From JADJPO01 sp963724535 (GTDB taxonomy: Bacteria; Actinomycetota; Actinomycetes; Actinomycetales; Kineosporiaceae), in NCBI GenBank assembly GCA_963724535.1, contig CAVRVD010000002.1:124001-188000 (forward strand): a DNA stretch of 64,000 bases. The letters run 5' to 3'. How positions within the stretch are numbered: the first letter of the stretch is position 1; each line of letters starts with the position of its first letter. Below are positions 7,992-16,311 of this stretch, one piece after another. A program made the translations under genes and the position numbers. A model generated the notes under the pieces. That model searched no databases. It was given only the letters and a program-made list of their open reading frames with translations, and had not been told where the DNA came from.

Positions 7992-9787
7992 CGGTCACCT
8001 CCGCTGTCGTTGAGGGCGGTATCCGGGTTCGGGCGTTCCGGCTCGGCCGGTCCCGGCTCAGCCGGCCGGGGCGCCGGCACGACGCCGCGGGACAGGCCGT
8101 CGGCCAGCCGCCGCAGCTCGCTGGGTGCCTGCCGGTCGATGCCCAGGTCGGCAAGTGCCGTCTCGTACCGCGCGGCCTCCTGGTCGTAGAGCTCACCGAC
8201 CCGCCGCTCCAGCGCCTCGCGGGCCCGGGCGGCCAGGCTGCGGATCGCCTGGTCGCCGAGCAGGGCCTCGAGCAGGGTGTGTCCGACGGCGCTTGCCCCA
8301 CCGGCGACCGCGGCCTCGGCTCCGGTGAGCCCGCCGGTGTGCGCGAAGACGAGCATCATCACCACGGCGGCCGCTCCGTTGACCCCCAGCGACAGGATCC
8401 GGGCGGTCGCCTTGCGGTCCCCGCCGACGTCCCGGACCAGCTCCAGCAGCTCGCCCTGCCAGGCCCGGACGGCGGCCGCCGCCTTCGCGTCGAGGTCCGG
8501 CGAGGACCGGCTCAGCCGCCCGTCCTCGTCACCGGCTACCAGCGCCTCACCGCCCGGCCGGGCCCGCCAGCGGGCCGCGACGTCGTCCGCCGCGGCGTCT
8601 GCCCTGGTGCGGATCAGGGTCTGGACGACGTGCTCGACGGCGTCGGTGAACTCCGCGTGGGGGCGTCGCCGGCCGGTGAACACCCCGGCGACCTGGTCAC
8701 GTAGCCGCGACAGCCCCGAGCGCAGCTGCCGGAACAGCTCTCCGGTGCCGAGCAGCTCCTCCCAGCGGGCCAGGACCTCACCCCGCAACAGGGTGCCCTG
8801 CTGGATGTCGGCGCGGACCTGGGCGAGGGCCTCGTCGTAGGCGATGCGGACGTCGCCGAGCAGGGCATCGGCGACCGCGGCCTGGCGGTCGAGGGTGTCG
8901 GCGACGGCCGTCGTCCGGGTGGCCAGGTCGGTCAGCGAGCCCTGCAGCGAGCGGCGGATCGCCGCGTGCCGGGCCTCGGTGTCGCTGCCGAGCCGGTCCA
9001 GCCAGGCGCGCAAGGGGGCGACCGAGGCCGCGGGCAGCCGGCCGTCGACGAGCTCCTGCTCGGCGACGGTGACCACCGGGGCGTCGGCCAGGCCCTGGTC
9101 GAGGAGCATCTGCCGCATGTGGTCGGCCAGTGGGGAGGCGCCCTCGGGTGGTACCCGGTTCATCACGATGACCAGCGGAGTGCCTCGCCGCTGCGCGGCG
9201 GCCAGGAAGTCCCAGGGGACCGCGTCGGCGTACCGGGCCGCGGTGGTCACGAAGATCCAGAGGTCGGCGGCGGCGAGCAGGTCGGCGGCCAGGGCGCGGT
9301 TCTCCACTGAGATCGAGTCGATGTCGGGGGAGTCCAGCAGGGCCACGCCGTCCGGCAGCGCGGTGGAGGCGACCAGCTTGAGCTCGCGGTGCCCCTTGGC
9401 CTCGCCCTCGAAGACCCGGGCGAGGTTGGGCAGCACGTGCCCCGCCTGGAACCAGGCGGCGTCCTCCGGGTCGTGCACGAGGACCGGGGCCATCGTGGTC
9501 GGGCGCAGGTAGCCGGGCCGGGTGACGTCGGCGCCGAGCACGCTGTTGGTCAGCAGCGACTTGCCGGACCCGGTGGAGCCGCCGATCACGACCAGGGCCG
9601 GGGCCTCGAGGTTGCCCAACCGCGGCAGTACGTGGTCGTCGAGCTCGCGGACCATCGTGGCGGCGTTCCGGCTCGTCTCGGGCCCCCGCGGCAGGCCGGG
9701 GGCCAGGCGCAGCCCGGCCAGTGACGAGCGCAGCTGTGTTGCGGTGTCGAGCAGTCCGGTGATCTGCCCGGTGACCTCGGTACTCAT
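7988..9787 (-). CDS. Dynamin-like GTPase, first of a tandem pair
   Basis: 599 residues, ATG start. G1 is GSTGSGKS (70-77), the switch II region is LLDSPDIDS and G4 is NRVP rather than NKxD, as in several bacterial dynamins. The long helical middle region is followed by one hydrophobic hairpin (~465-510) that could serve as membrane paddle and by a charged C-terminal helix. It overlaps the following GTPase gene by four bases. Paired, unequal dynamin-like proteins usually act as hetero-oligomers on membranes. No other division gene is adjacent. A 316-base divergent region precedes it. Confidence 0.87.
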   Translation of the reverse strand: MSTEVTGQITGLLDTATQLRSSLAGLRLAPGLPRGPETSRNAATMVRELDDHVLPRLGNLEAPALVVIGGSTGSGKSLLTNSVLGADVTRPGYLRPTTMAPVLVHDPEDAAWFQAGHVLPNLARVFEGEAKGHRELKLVASTALPDGVALLDSPDIDSISVENRALAADLLAAADLWIFVTTAARYADAVPWDFLAAAQRRGTPLVIVMNRVPPEGASPLADHMRQMLLDQGLADAPVVTVAEQELVDGRLPAASVAPLRAWLDRLGSDTEARHAAIRRSLQGSLTDLATRTTAVADTLDRQAAVADALLGDVRIAYDEALAQVRADIQQGTLLRGEVLARWEELLGTGELFRQLRSGLSRLRDQVAGVFTGRRRPHAEFTDAVEHVVQTLIRTRADAAADDVAARWRARPGGEALVAGDEDGRLSRSSPDLDAKAAAAVRAWQGELLELVRDVGGDRKATARILSLGVNGAAAVVMMLVFAHTGGLTGAEAAVAGGASAVGHTLLEALLGDQAIRSLAARAREALERRVGELYDQEAARYETALADLGIDRQAPSELRRLADGLSRGVVPAPRPAEPGPAEPERPNPDTALNDSGGDR

Positions 9788-10103
9788 GGCGACGACGACG
9801 CTATCCGACCGGACGGCGCAGTGCGCGTGATCGTCCGGGCCGCGCCGATGCGCATCTCCCGGTGGGCAGCTTCACGCCACCATGGTGCCCCGACGGTGGC
9901 CCAACAACGCCCCTGGCGGACCTCGTGGTGCCGCCCTGATGCCCGGGCGGGCACCGTCGTGGTCACGCAGGCGTGCTGCTGCCGATCGGGCCCTGGCGCC
10001 GTTGTGGCTGCCGGAGTGTCAGCGGGCTGGGCTAGCGTCTGCATCACGGTCCACCACGGCAGCAGTGCGACGCACGCTGCAACGCGATGCGAAGGAGGAT
10101 GCA
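9788..10103. other. Divergent intergenic region, no gene recognised
   Basis: 316 bases between the dynamin-like operon (leftward) and the VOC gene (rightward). The only recognisable element is the Shine-Dalgarno GAAGGAGG (10091-10098) of the VOC gene. Short open frames here lack ribosome sites and family similarity. It presumably carries the two divergent promoters. Confidence 0.5.
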
Positions 10104-10514
10104 ATGGCATCCCTGCTCAACCCCTACCTGACCTTCGACGGCACCGCCCGGGAGGCGATGGAGTTCTACGCCTCCGTCTTCGGCGGTGACCTGAACCTGA
10201 ACACCTTCGCCGAGTTCGGCATGGAGGGGCCCGGCTCCGACGGCACCATGCACTCTCGGCTGCAGACCCCCGCCGGGTACACCCTGATGGCCTCCGACAC
10301 ACCGCCCGGCATGCCGGCCTCGTCCGGGAGCTCGGTGTCGGTCAGCCTCAGCGGCGACGACGAGGCCGAGCTGCGCGGCTACTGGGACCGGCTCATCGAG
10401 GGCGGCGCCGTGACCATGCCGCTGGAGAAGCAGATGTGGGGCGACGTGTTCGGCATGTGCACCGACCGGTTCGCCATCCAGTGGATGGTGAACATCGCCC
10501 AGCCGCAGGGCTGA
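10104..10514 (+). CDS. VOC family (PhnB-like) protein
   Basis: 136 residues, ATG preceded by GAAGGAGG at ideal distance. It begins NPYLTFDGTAREAMEFYASVFGG and ends FGMCTDRFAIQWMVNI, the two ends of the PhnB-type vicinal-oxygen-chelate domain. PhnB-like proteins are small cytosolic dimers often called 3-demethylubiquinone methyltransferase-like, but their substrates are mostly unknown. The histidine usual near the start of metal-dependent VOC enzymes is absent, so metal binding is doubtful. Monocistronic, convergent with an MFS gene. Confidence 0.9.
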   Translation: MASLLNPYLTFDGTAREAMEFYASVFGGDLNLNTFAEFGMEGPGSDGTMHSRLQTPAGYTLMASDTPPGMPASSGSSVSVSLSGDDEAELRGYWDRLIEGGAVTMPLEKQMWGDVFGMCTDRFAIQWMVNIAQPQG

Positions 10515-10653
10515 CGCACACGCCGGTCGGCCACCACCTCACCCGGCCGCATCCGCGGCGGGCAATGATGCCGGGTCGTGCCTGCCCAGACCTCAAACGA
10601 CCGGGTTGAGTCTCGCCGCTTCCGGGTCGGAGTCCGCGCGACGGTCGGGGGCG

Positions 10654-11907
10654 CTACCGCGAGCTGACCCGGGTCTGACCGGCGGCCCGGACGGCGGCGG
10701 CCGTGCTGCGCGTCCAGGACCGTGTCCGCAGCGCCGCCCCGCCGAGGGCGGCGACCACCAGCCCGACCGCCGCAACCAGGACGAAGCCGGCCGGGAAACC
10801 CGACTGGTCGATGGCCAGACCGGCCAGTGGGGCGCCGAGCGCCATACCCATCGTCATGAACGAGCCATGCCAGCCCATCGCCTCGCCGAGGACTCGTTCG
10901 GGGACCAGGCGGCTAACCTGGTCGACGGTTGCGGTGATGGTCGGCGCGCACAGCAGCCCCGCCGCGAAGGACCAGGCAGCCAGCGAGGGCGCGCCGGTGG
11001 CCAGGGCCATCGGCAGTGTCGCTGCGGCCAGCGCCCCCAGCAGCCAGAACGCGGAGATCGAGCGGTGCAGGGCGCCATAGACCAGCCCGCCGAGCAGTGA
11101 GCCGAACCCCCAGACCGCGATCACCCAGCCGATCGAGGCGGGCTCACCGAAGTGGCGCAGCGCCGCCACGATGGCGATGTCGGTGCCGCCCAACACGATC
11201 GTGGTGGCCAGGGCGGCCAGGCAGACCGCCAGGAAGGCCGGCCGGAACCACTGCGACCGGCGGATGACATCGGGCCGTTCGGTTCGGGTGGTCGGCTGGG
11301 CGCTCGCGTGCTCGGTCGTGGCCGGCTCAGGGTGCAGGGCGGGGTTGGCCAGCCACAGCACGATGCCGGCGAGGACCCCGCCCATCTCGATCGAGAACAG
11401 CACCCACGAGGTCGGCCAGACGGTGGCCGCCCATACCGCCAGCACCGGACCGATCATGAACGACAGCTCGAGCGTCGAGGAGTCCAGGGAGATCACGCTG
11501 CGCCGGTCGTCATCGGGAACCGCCGCCATCAGGGCCTGGCGAATGATGACGAACACCGGGACGACGAACAGCCCGTAGATCGCCGCGAGCGTCACCAGCA
11601 CCCAGTAGCCGCTAAACGGCGCGACCGACCAGCACCCGGCCGCGATCACGATCGACGGGACGATGGTGCGCCGCAGTCCGAACCGGTCCAACAGCCGCCC
11701 GCGCCAGGGGCCGCTGATCGCGATGGCGATCGTCAGTGCCGCCGAGGCCAGGCCGGCTGCGCCGTAGCTACGGCCAAGGGTGGAGACCACGTGCAGGGTG
11801 AGCACGATGCCGCCGGCGAAGATCGGCATCCGGACCACGAAGCCAAGCAGCAGCACCCGGCGCACGGCGCGCAGGCCGAGCACCCGGCGGTAGCGCTGGA
11901 GGTCCAT
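10654..11907 (-). CDS. MFS transporter
   Basis: 417 residues with about 12 hydrophobic segments in two six-helix halves joined by a polar loop rich in Glu, Thr and Arg (~190-220). The inter-helix motif GPWRGRLLDRFGLRRT in the 2-3 loop matches MFS motif A. It resembles uncharacterised actinobacterial drug-efflux-like MFS proteins; substrate unknown. Direct repeats lie just upstream (11979-12026). Inner-membrane protein, apparently monocistronic. Confidence 0.88.
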   Translation of the reverse strand: MDLQRYRRVLGLRAVRRVLLLGFVVRMPIFAGGIVLTLHVVSTLGRSYGAAGLASAALTIAIAISGPWRGRLLDRFGLRRTIVPSIVIAAGCWSVAPFSGYWVLVTLAAIYGLFVVPVFVIIRQALMAAVPDDDRRSVISLDSSTLELSFMIGPVLAVWAATVWPTSWVLFSIEMGGVLAGIVLWLANPALHPEPATTEHASAQPTTRTERPDVIRRSQWFRPAFLAVCLAALATTIVLGGTDIAIVAALRHFGEPASIGWVIAVWGFGSLLGGLVYGALHRSISAFWLLGALAAATLPMALATGAPSLAAWSFAAGLLCAPTITATVDQVSRLVPERVLGEAMGWHGSFMTMGMALGAPLAGLAIDQSGFPAGFVLVAAVGLVVAALGGAALRTRSWTRSTAAAVRAAGQTRVSSR

Positions 11908-11978
11908 CCGGCCAGCGTCGCAGATTCGTCCGACGAATCACGAACCCGTTTTCGCCGCGTGGCGACCACCTCGTGGCG

Positions 11979-12026
11979 GTGCCGGGTGGAGGTGCCGGGG
12001 GTGCCGGGTGGAGGTGCCGGGTGGAT
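11979..12026. repeat. 13-bp direct repeats GGTGCCGGGTGGA
   Basis: Three exact copies (11979-11991, 12001-12013, 12014-12026) with a 9-base partial copy between the first two, in the gap between the MFS start and the DUF2752 stop. A slippage-type minisatellite; no function is evident. Confidence 0.8.
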
Positions 12027-12042
12027 TCCGAGGACGCCGGGG

Positions 12043-12519
12043 TCAGGCAGGGGAGAGCCAGGTCATCCCGGGCAGGTTGCGCAGCACCCAGAACCCGACC
12101 ACCACCACCAGCACCCCCCACACGGCAGCCGGCGGCAGCGAGGTCGGGTGCGGCGCACGCCGTCCGGTCGACCGCCGTGCCCAGCCCAGCCAGGCGATCA
12201 ACAGGACCGGGACGGCGAGCACGGTGAGCGGGTTGCGGGCCAGCGCGCCGTGCAGGTCGCCGTGCAGCAGGTCATGGACGGCGCGCAGCGAGCCACAACC
12301 GGGGCAGTACAGACCGGTCGTGGCCAGGAGCGGGCACATCGGGTAGTGGCCGGGCTCATTCGGGTCGATGGTCGCGAGGACGGCGAGCGCGGCGGCCGCG
12401 GCGCCGGTGGCGGAAAGGAACGGCGCAGTGCGCCGAACAGCGATCCGGACCAGAGCGAGCGACCGGCCCCGGACGGCGGTCCGGGGCTCGGTCGGCTGCG
12501 TCGTCGCCATGGGAACCAC
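12043..12519 (-). CDS. DUF2752 membrane protein
   Basis: 158 residues. The motif YCPGCGSLRAVHDLLHGDLHG followed by ALARNPL is the hallmark of DUF2752 (Cys-x2-Cys, then Arg-Ala, Gly, Asn). About three to four hydrophobic segments flank it. Function unknown; the conserved cysteines may bind metal or form a disulfide. It lies 34 bases downstream of a dispanin gene on the same strand; pairing of DUF2752 with small TM2/CD225-type membrane proteins is common in actinobacteria. Confidence 0.9.
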   Translation of the reverse strand: MVPMATTQPTEPRTAVRGRSLALVRIAVRRTAPFLSATGAAAAALAVLATIDPNEPGHYPMCPLLATTGLYCPGCGSLRAVHDLLHGDLHGALARNPLTVLAVPVLLIAWLGWARRSTGRRAPHPTSLPPAAVWGVLVVVVGFWVLRNLPGMTWLSPA

Positions 12520-12553
12520 CCTGGGATCAGCCCTGGTCAGCGGGCTCGGCCCC

Positions 12554-12982
12554 TCAGAACTCGCCGCTGCCGAGCACCGCCAGGCCCGCGAAGACGCCGT
12601 AGAGAACGGCGCCCACCGCGGCGGCCGCCGCGGACCAGATCGCGAACTTCTTGGCCTTCTGCGAGGACTCCATGGCCCCGGCAGCGTCGCCGCCCTGCCA
12701 CTTCGAGTTCACCTGGGCCGCGAACACGATCGAGGCGACGCCCAGCGGCAGGCAGCAGAACAGCGTGGACAGGATCGACCAGACGAGGTAGTTCGGCGGC
12801 GGCGCGCCCATCGGTCCGCCCGGTCCACCGGCACCGAACTGGCCACCGCCGTACCCGCCGTACCCGCCGTACCCGCCGGATCCCTCCCCACCTCCGCCAT
12901 AGCCACCACCACCCGAGCCGGGGGGCGGCGGGGGAGTTCCGTAACCTCCCGGGGGAGGGGACGACGGGCCTTCGTAGGACAT
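12554..12982 (-). CDS. CD225/dispanin family membrane protein
   Basis: 142 residues. The first ~80 residues are a Gly/Pro/Tyr low-complexity tail with GGYGGYGG repeats. Then comes the CD225 domain: a first hydrophobic segment with LVWSILSTLFCCLPLG, a conserved polar loop (AAQVNSKWQGGDAAGAMESS) and a second membrane segment. The Cys-Cys in LFCCLP and the basic KAKKFA before the second helix are typical. Bacterial members are uncharacterised; eukaryotic relatives (IFITM) bend membranes. Likely operon with the DUF2752 gene. Confidence 0.88.
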   Translation of the reverse strand: MSYEGPSSPPPGGYGTPPPPPGSGGGGYGGGGEGSGGYGGYGGYGGGQFGAGGPGGPMGAPPPNYLVWSILSTLFCCLPLGVASIVFAAQVNSKWQGGDAAGAMESSQKAKKFAIWSAAAAAVGAVLYGVFAGLAVLGSGEF

Positions 12983-13126
12983 GTTCGGTCCTTCCTGGCA
13001 GGCGGCGGTTTCGCGCAGGCGCAGCGGCGACCCTAGTGGTCGCCGGCCGATGGTCGATCTCGACGCGCCAGGCGGTGCCAGATCTTGGCCGGAGTCGGCT
13101 GTCGCGCGGGCCCGCGCGGGGCGGGG

Positions 13127-14698
13127 TCAGTGCAGCACGACCGGCGGCGAGTCCGGGCCACCGTCGTCGAGCAGGTGCGACTCCTCGTGCCGGCGGGGCA
13201 GGAAGAACGCCGGCACCAGGGTGAGCAGCACCAGGAACGCGGCCACCCAGTAGGTGCTGGCGAACGCCTCGGCGGCCTGCGCCAGGCCGGCGGCCACGCC
13301 GTCCGGACCACCGATCGTCGCGGCGATGTCGGGGTCGCGCCAGGAGGCGATCGCCGGCAGGGCCAGCTCGGCGTCCTTGAGGCTGTTGGTGAGCAGCACC
13401 GACATGATCGCCACCCCGACCGAGCTGGCGATCTGCTGGACGATGTTGAGCAGGGTCGAGCCGCGGGCCACCTCGTGCGAGGTCAGCGTCTTCAACGCCG
13501 AGGTCATGATCGGCATCATCGTGGCGCCCATCCCGAGTCCCATCACGAACAGCAGCCCGATCAGCACGGTGTAGGAGGTCGTCGAGGTGATCTGGGTGAG
13601 CCCGAACATGCCGCCGATGATGAGCAGCAGCCCGACCGGCACGATCCGTCCCACCGGGACCCGGTCCACCAGCGCGCCGGCGATCGGCATCGTCAGCATG
13701 GCCCCGATGCCCTGCGGCGCGACCAGCAGCCCGGCGTCCAGCGTCGACTCCCCGCGGACCTGCTGGAAGTAGGTGGGCACCAGCAGCAGGCCGCCGAAGA
13801 AGGCCATCGCGAACAGGAACATGGTCAGCGTCGCCACGCTGAGGTTGCGGTTGCGGAACAGCCGCAGGTCCAGCAGCGGGTGCGCCGGTCGGAAGGTGTG
13901 CCGCACGAACAGCGCGATCAGCGCCGCCCCCAGGCCCATCGTGATGAGCACCTTCGGGTCGTTGACCGTGCCCTTCTCCGGGATCGAGGAGATCCCGTAG
14001 AGGAACAGGGCCAGCCCGGGGGACATCAGCGCCACGCCGACCACGTCCAGCGACTCGCTGGGATGCGGCTTGTCCGGCGGTAGGGCGAACAGGGCGTAGC
14101 CCACCGCGACCACCCCGATCGGCACGTTGATCAGGAAGATCCAGTGCCAGGAGGCGTTCTCGATCAGCCAGCCGCCGAGGATCGGGCCCAGGATCGGGCC
14201 GAGCAGCATCGGGACACCGAGGATCGCCATCAGCCGGCCCATCCGTGCCGGCCCGGCGGCCCTGGTCATGATCGCCATGCCGAGCGGCATCAGCATGCCG
14301 CCGCCCAGGCCCTGCAGCACCCGGAACCCGATCAGCTGACCGATGCTGTCGGCCGAGGCGCACAGCGCCGACCCGGCGGTGAACAGCACGACGGCCAGGA
14401 TGTATAACCGCTTGGTACCGAACCGGTCCGCGGCCCAGCCGGTCAGCGGGATCACGGTAGCCAGGGCCAGGGTATAGGCGGTCACCGTCCAGGCCACGGT
14501 CGAGTAGGCGACCGGGTTCGCCGGGTCCGCGGCGAAGATTGTCTGGAACACCGGCAGCGCGACGTTGACGACGGTGATGTCGAGGATCGACATGATCGCG
14601 CCGAGGACGACGACCCCGGCCACCTTGAGCACGGCGGCGTCGATCTTCTCGGGATAGGTGAACGACGTCGGTCCCGCGGGCTGCGGTGGTGCGGACAT
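13127..14698 (-). CDS. DHA2 family MFS drug-efflux transporter
   Basis: 523 residues with about 14 membrane segments, as in EmrB/QacA-type proton antiporters. Diagnostic motifs include LDITVVNVALP in the first helix (motif D1), GWAADRFGTKRLY (motif A) and the motif C region LGVPMLLGPILGPILGG. Start taken at the ATG at 14698 because GAGG lies seven bases upstream; an in-frame ATG at 14710 lacks a ribosome site. It would expel amphipathic drugs or metabolites across the inner membrane. No regulator is adjacent; it is divergent from an oxidoreductase gene. Confidence 0.92.
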   Translation of the reverse strand: MSAPPQPAGPTSFTYPEKIDAAVLKVAGVVVLGAIMSILDITVVNVALPVFQTIFAADPANPVAYSTVAWTVTAYTLALATVIPLTGWAADRFGTKRLYILAVVLFTAGSALCASADSIGQLIGFRVLQGLGGGMLMPLGMAIMTRAAGPARMGRLMAILGVPMLLGPILGPILGGWLIENASWHWIFLINVPIGVVAVGYALFALPPDKPHPSESLDVVGVALMSPGLALFLYGISSIPEKGTVNDPKVLITMGLGAALIALFVRHTFRPAHPLLDLRLFRNRNLSVATLTMFLFAMAFFGGLLLVPTYFQQVRGESTLDAGLLVAPQGIGAMLTMPIAGALVDRVPVGRIVPVGLLLIIGGMFGLTQITSTTSYTVLIGLLFVMGLGMGATMMPIMTSALKTLTSHEVARGSTLLNIVQQIASSVGVAIMSVLLTNSLKDAELALPAIASWRDPDIAATIGGPDGVAAGLAQAAEAFASTYWVAAFLVLLTLVPAFFLPRRHEESHLLDDGGPDSPPVVLH

Positions 14699-14921
14699 GG
14701 CGAACCTCATCAGGGTGGACGACGACTGGATGACCCCGGGCCGGCCCCCGAGACGCCCTACCGGCGCAGGCGCCGCGGTGCGCCGGCGGGTCTCGGAGTC
14801 AGCGAGACCGTCGCCGCGCGACGTCCGCGACCACGGACGAGTCTATCCGCGTTTCGCTCCGGGCCCCCGACGAACCGGTCTCGATCGGCGCCCGTCGTCG
14901 CCGCGATCTAGGCTGGCCGGA

Positions 14922-16262
14922 ATGGGACGCAGACACGGCCGTGAGTTCGACGTGGTGCTGGCCGGCGCCACCGGTTTTGTGGGTCGGCTGACGGCCGAGC
15001 ACCTGGTGGCGACGGCACCGGACGGCGCGCGGATCGCTCTCGCCGGCCGGTCGGCGGACCGCCTCGACGCCCTTGCCGAGCAGCTGGGGGAGGTGGCGGG
15101 GGCCCGGGCCGGCGACTGGCCGCGACTCGTCGTGGACGTCACCAACGAGGGGGCCGCCGCCGAGCTCGCCGGCCGGACCGCCGTGGTGGCCACCACGGTC
15201 GGGCCCTACCTGCGCTACGGGCATGCCCTGGCCGGCGCCTGCGCCCAGGCCGGCACGGACTACGCCGACCTGACCGGCGAGGTGCTCTACGTCCGCCGGA
15301 TCATCGACGAGCACCACGCCACGGCCGAGCGGACCGGTGCCCGGATCGTGCCGGCCTGCGGCTTCGACGCCATCCCCTCCGACCTGGGGGTCTGGATGAC
15401 CGCGCAGGCCGCCGCGGCGGATGGGGCCGGCACGCTCACCGACACCACGCTGTTCGTGCGCCGGATCAAGGCCGGGGTCAGCGGCGGCACCCTCGACTCG
15501 GCTCGGGTGATGGCCCAGGAGATGAGCGACGGTGCGGTGCGCAGGATCGTTGCAGACCCCTACGCGCTGAGCCCGGACCGGGACGCCGAGCCCGACCGCG
15601 CCGGTCGCCCGGGGTCGGGCCCGGACGGCGCGTCCGATGACCGCTCCGCCGCCTCCACCCCCCGGACCGCAGCCTCGATCGACCCGCGGGCCGTCCTGCG
15701 GCGAGTGCGTCGCGCCGTCCCGATCCGTCGTGACGAGGAGACCGGACACGTCACCACCGCGTTCATGATGGGCCCGTTCAACAGTCGGATCGTGCGTCGC
15801 TCCAACGCCCTGACCGGCTGGTCCTACGGACAGGGGTTGCGTTACCGCGAGCTGTTCGACGCCGGCACAGGCCTGTCCGGGCTGCGCCGGGCCGTCCTGG
15901 TGACCGCCGGGGTCGCCGGTCTCGGTGCCGGGCTGGCCTTCGCGCCGACCCGCGTCATCCTCGACCGGATCCTGCCGGCGCCCGGAGAAGGCCCGAGCGA
16001 GGAGACGATGCGGGCCGGCCGGTTCGTCCTCGAGATCGAGGCGGACACGACGTCCGGGGCCCGCTACCGGACCCGGGTCGCCGCCGACCTCGACCCCGGC
16101 TACCGCGGTACCGCGGTGATGTTCGGACAGAGCGCGCTGGCGCTGGCCTTCGACGACCTCCCCGCGCGCGGCGGTGTGCTGACCCCGGCCACCGCGTTGG
16201 ACGGCGCGCTGGCGGCCCGGCTGCGCGAGCACGGCTTCACCCTGGAGACCACGCGGCTATAG
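14922..16262 (+). CDS. Trans-acting enoyl reductase-like / saccharopine dehydrogenase-like oxidoreductase
   Basis: 446 residues from the ATG at 14922; the frame is open upstream but the Rossmann fold starts here. The NAD(P) site is VVLAGATGFVGRLTAEHL (~9-26). CGFDAIPSDLG at ~145 matches the central motif of the family that includes mycobacterial Rv2953, the trans-acting enoyl reductase of phthiocerol/phenolglycolipid synthesis. A hydrophobic segment (~325-345) suggests membrane association. No polyketide synthase is nearby, so the natural substrate is unknown. Monocistronic, convergent with an ABC exporter. Confidence 0.87.
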   Translation: MGRRHGREFDVVLAGATGFVGRLTAEHLVATAPDGARIALAGRSADRLDALAEQLGEVAGARAGDWPRLVVDVTNEGAAAELAGRTAVVATTVGPYLRYGHALAGACAQAGTDYADLTGEVLYVRRIIDEHHATAERTGARIVPACGFDAIPSDLGVWMTAQAAAADGAGTLTDTTLFVRRIKAGVSGGTLDSARVMAQEMSDGAVRRIVADPYALSPDRDAEPDRAGRPGSGPDGASDDRSAASTPRTAASIDPRAVLRRVRRAVPIRRDEETGHVTTAFMMGPFNSRIVRRSNALTGWSYGQGLRYRELFDAGTGLSGLRRAVLVTAGVAGLGAGLAFAPTRVILDRILPAPGEGPSEETMRAGRFVLEIEADTTSGARYRTRVAADLDPGYRGTAVMFGQSALALAFDDLPARGGVLTPATALDGALAARLREHGFTLETTRL

Positions 16263-16311
16263 CGTCGCGCCACCTGCCCCGACCGGGACCGGCGTGGGGA
16301 ACCGCTACGGG

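Noticed and set aside
9784..10110. 108-codon minus-strand frame in the gap before the VOC gene
   Set aside because: No ribosome site or similarity; overlaps the start of the VOC gene and the dynamin-like gene promoter.
11152..13224. 690-codon + frame
   Set aside because: Antisense to the MFS, DUF2752 and dispanin genes; composition of a shadow frame.
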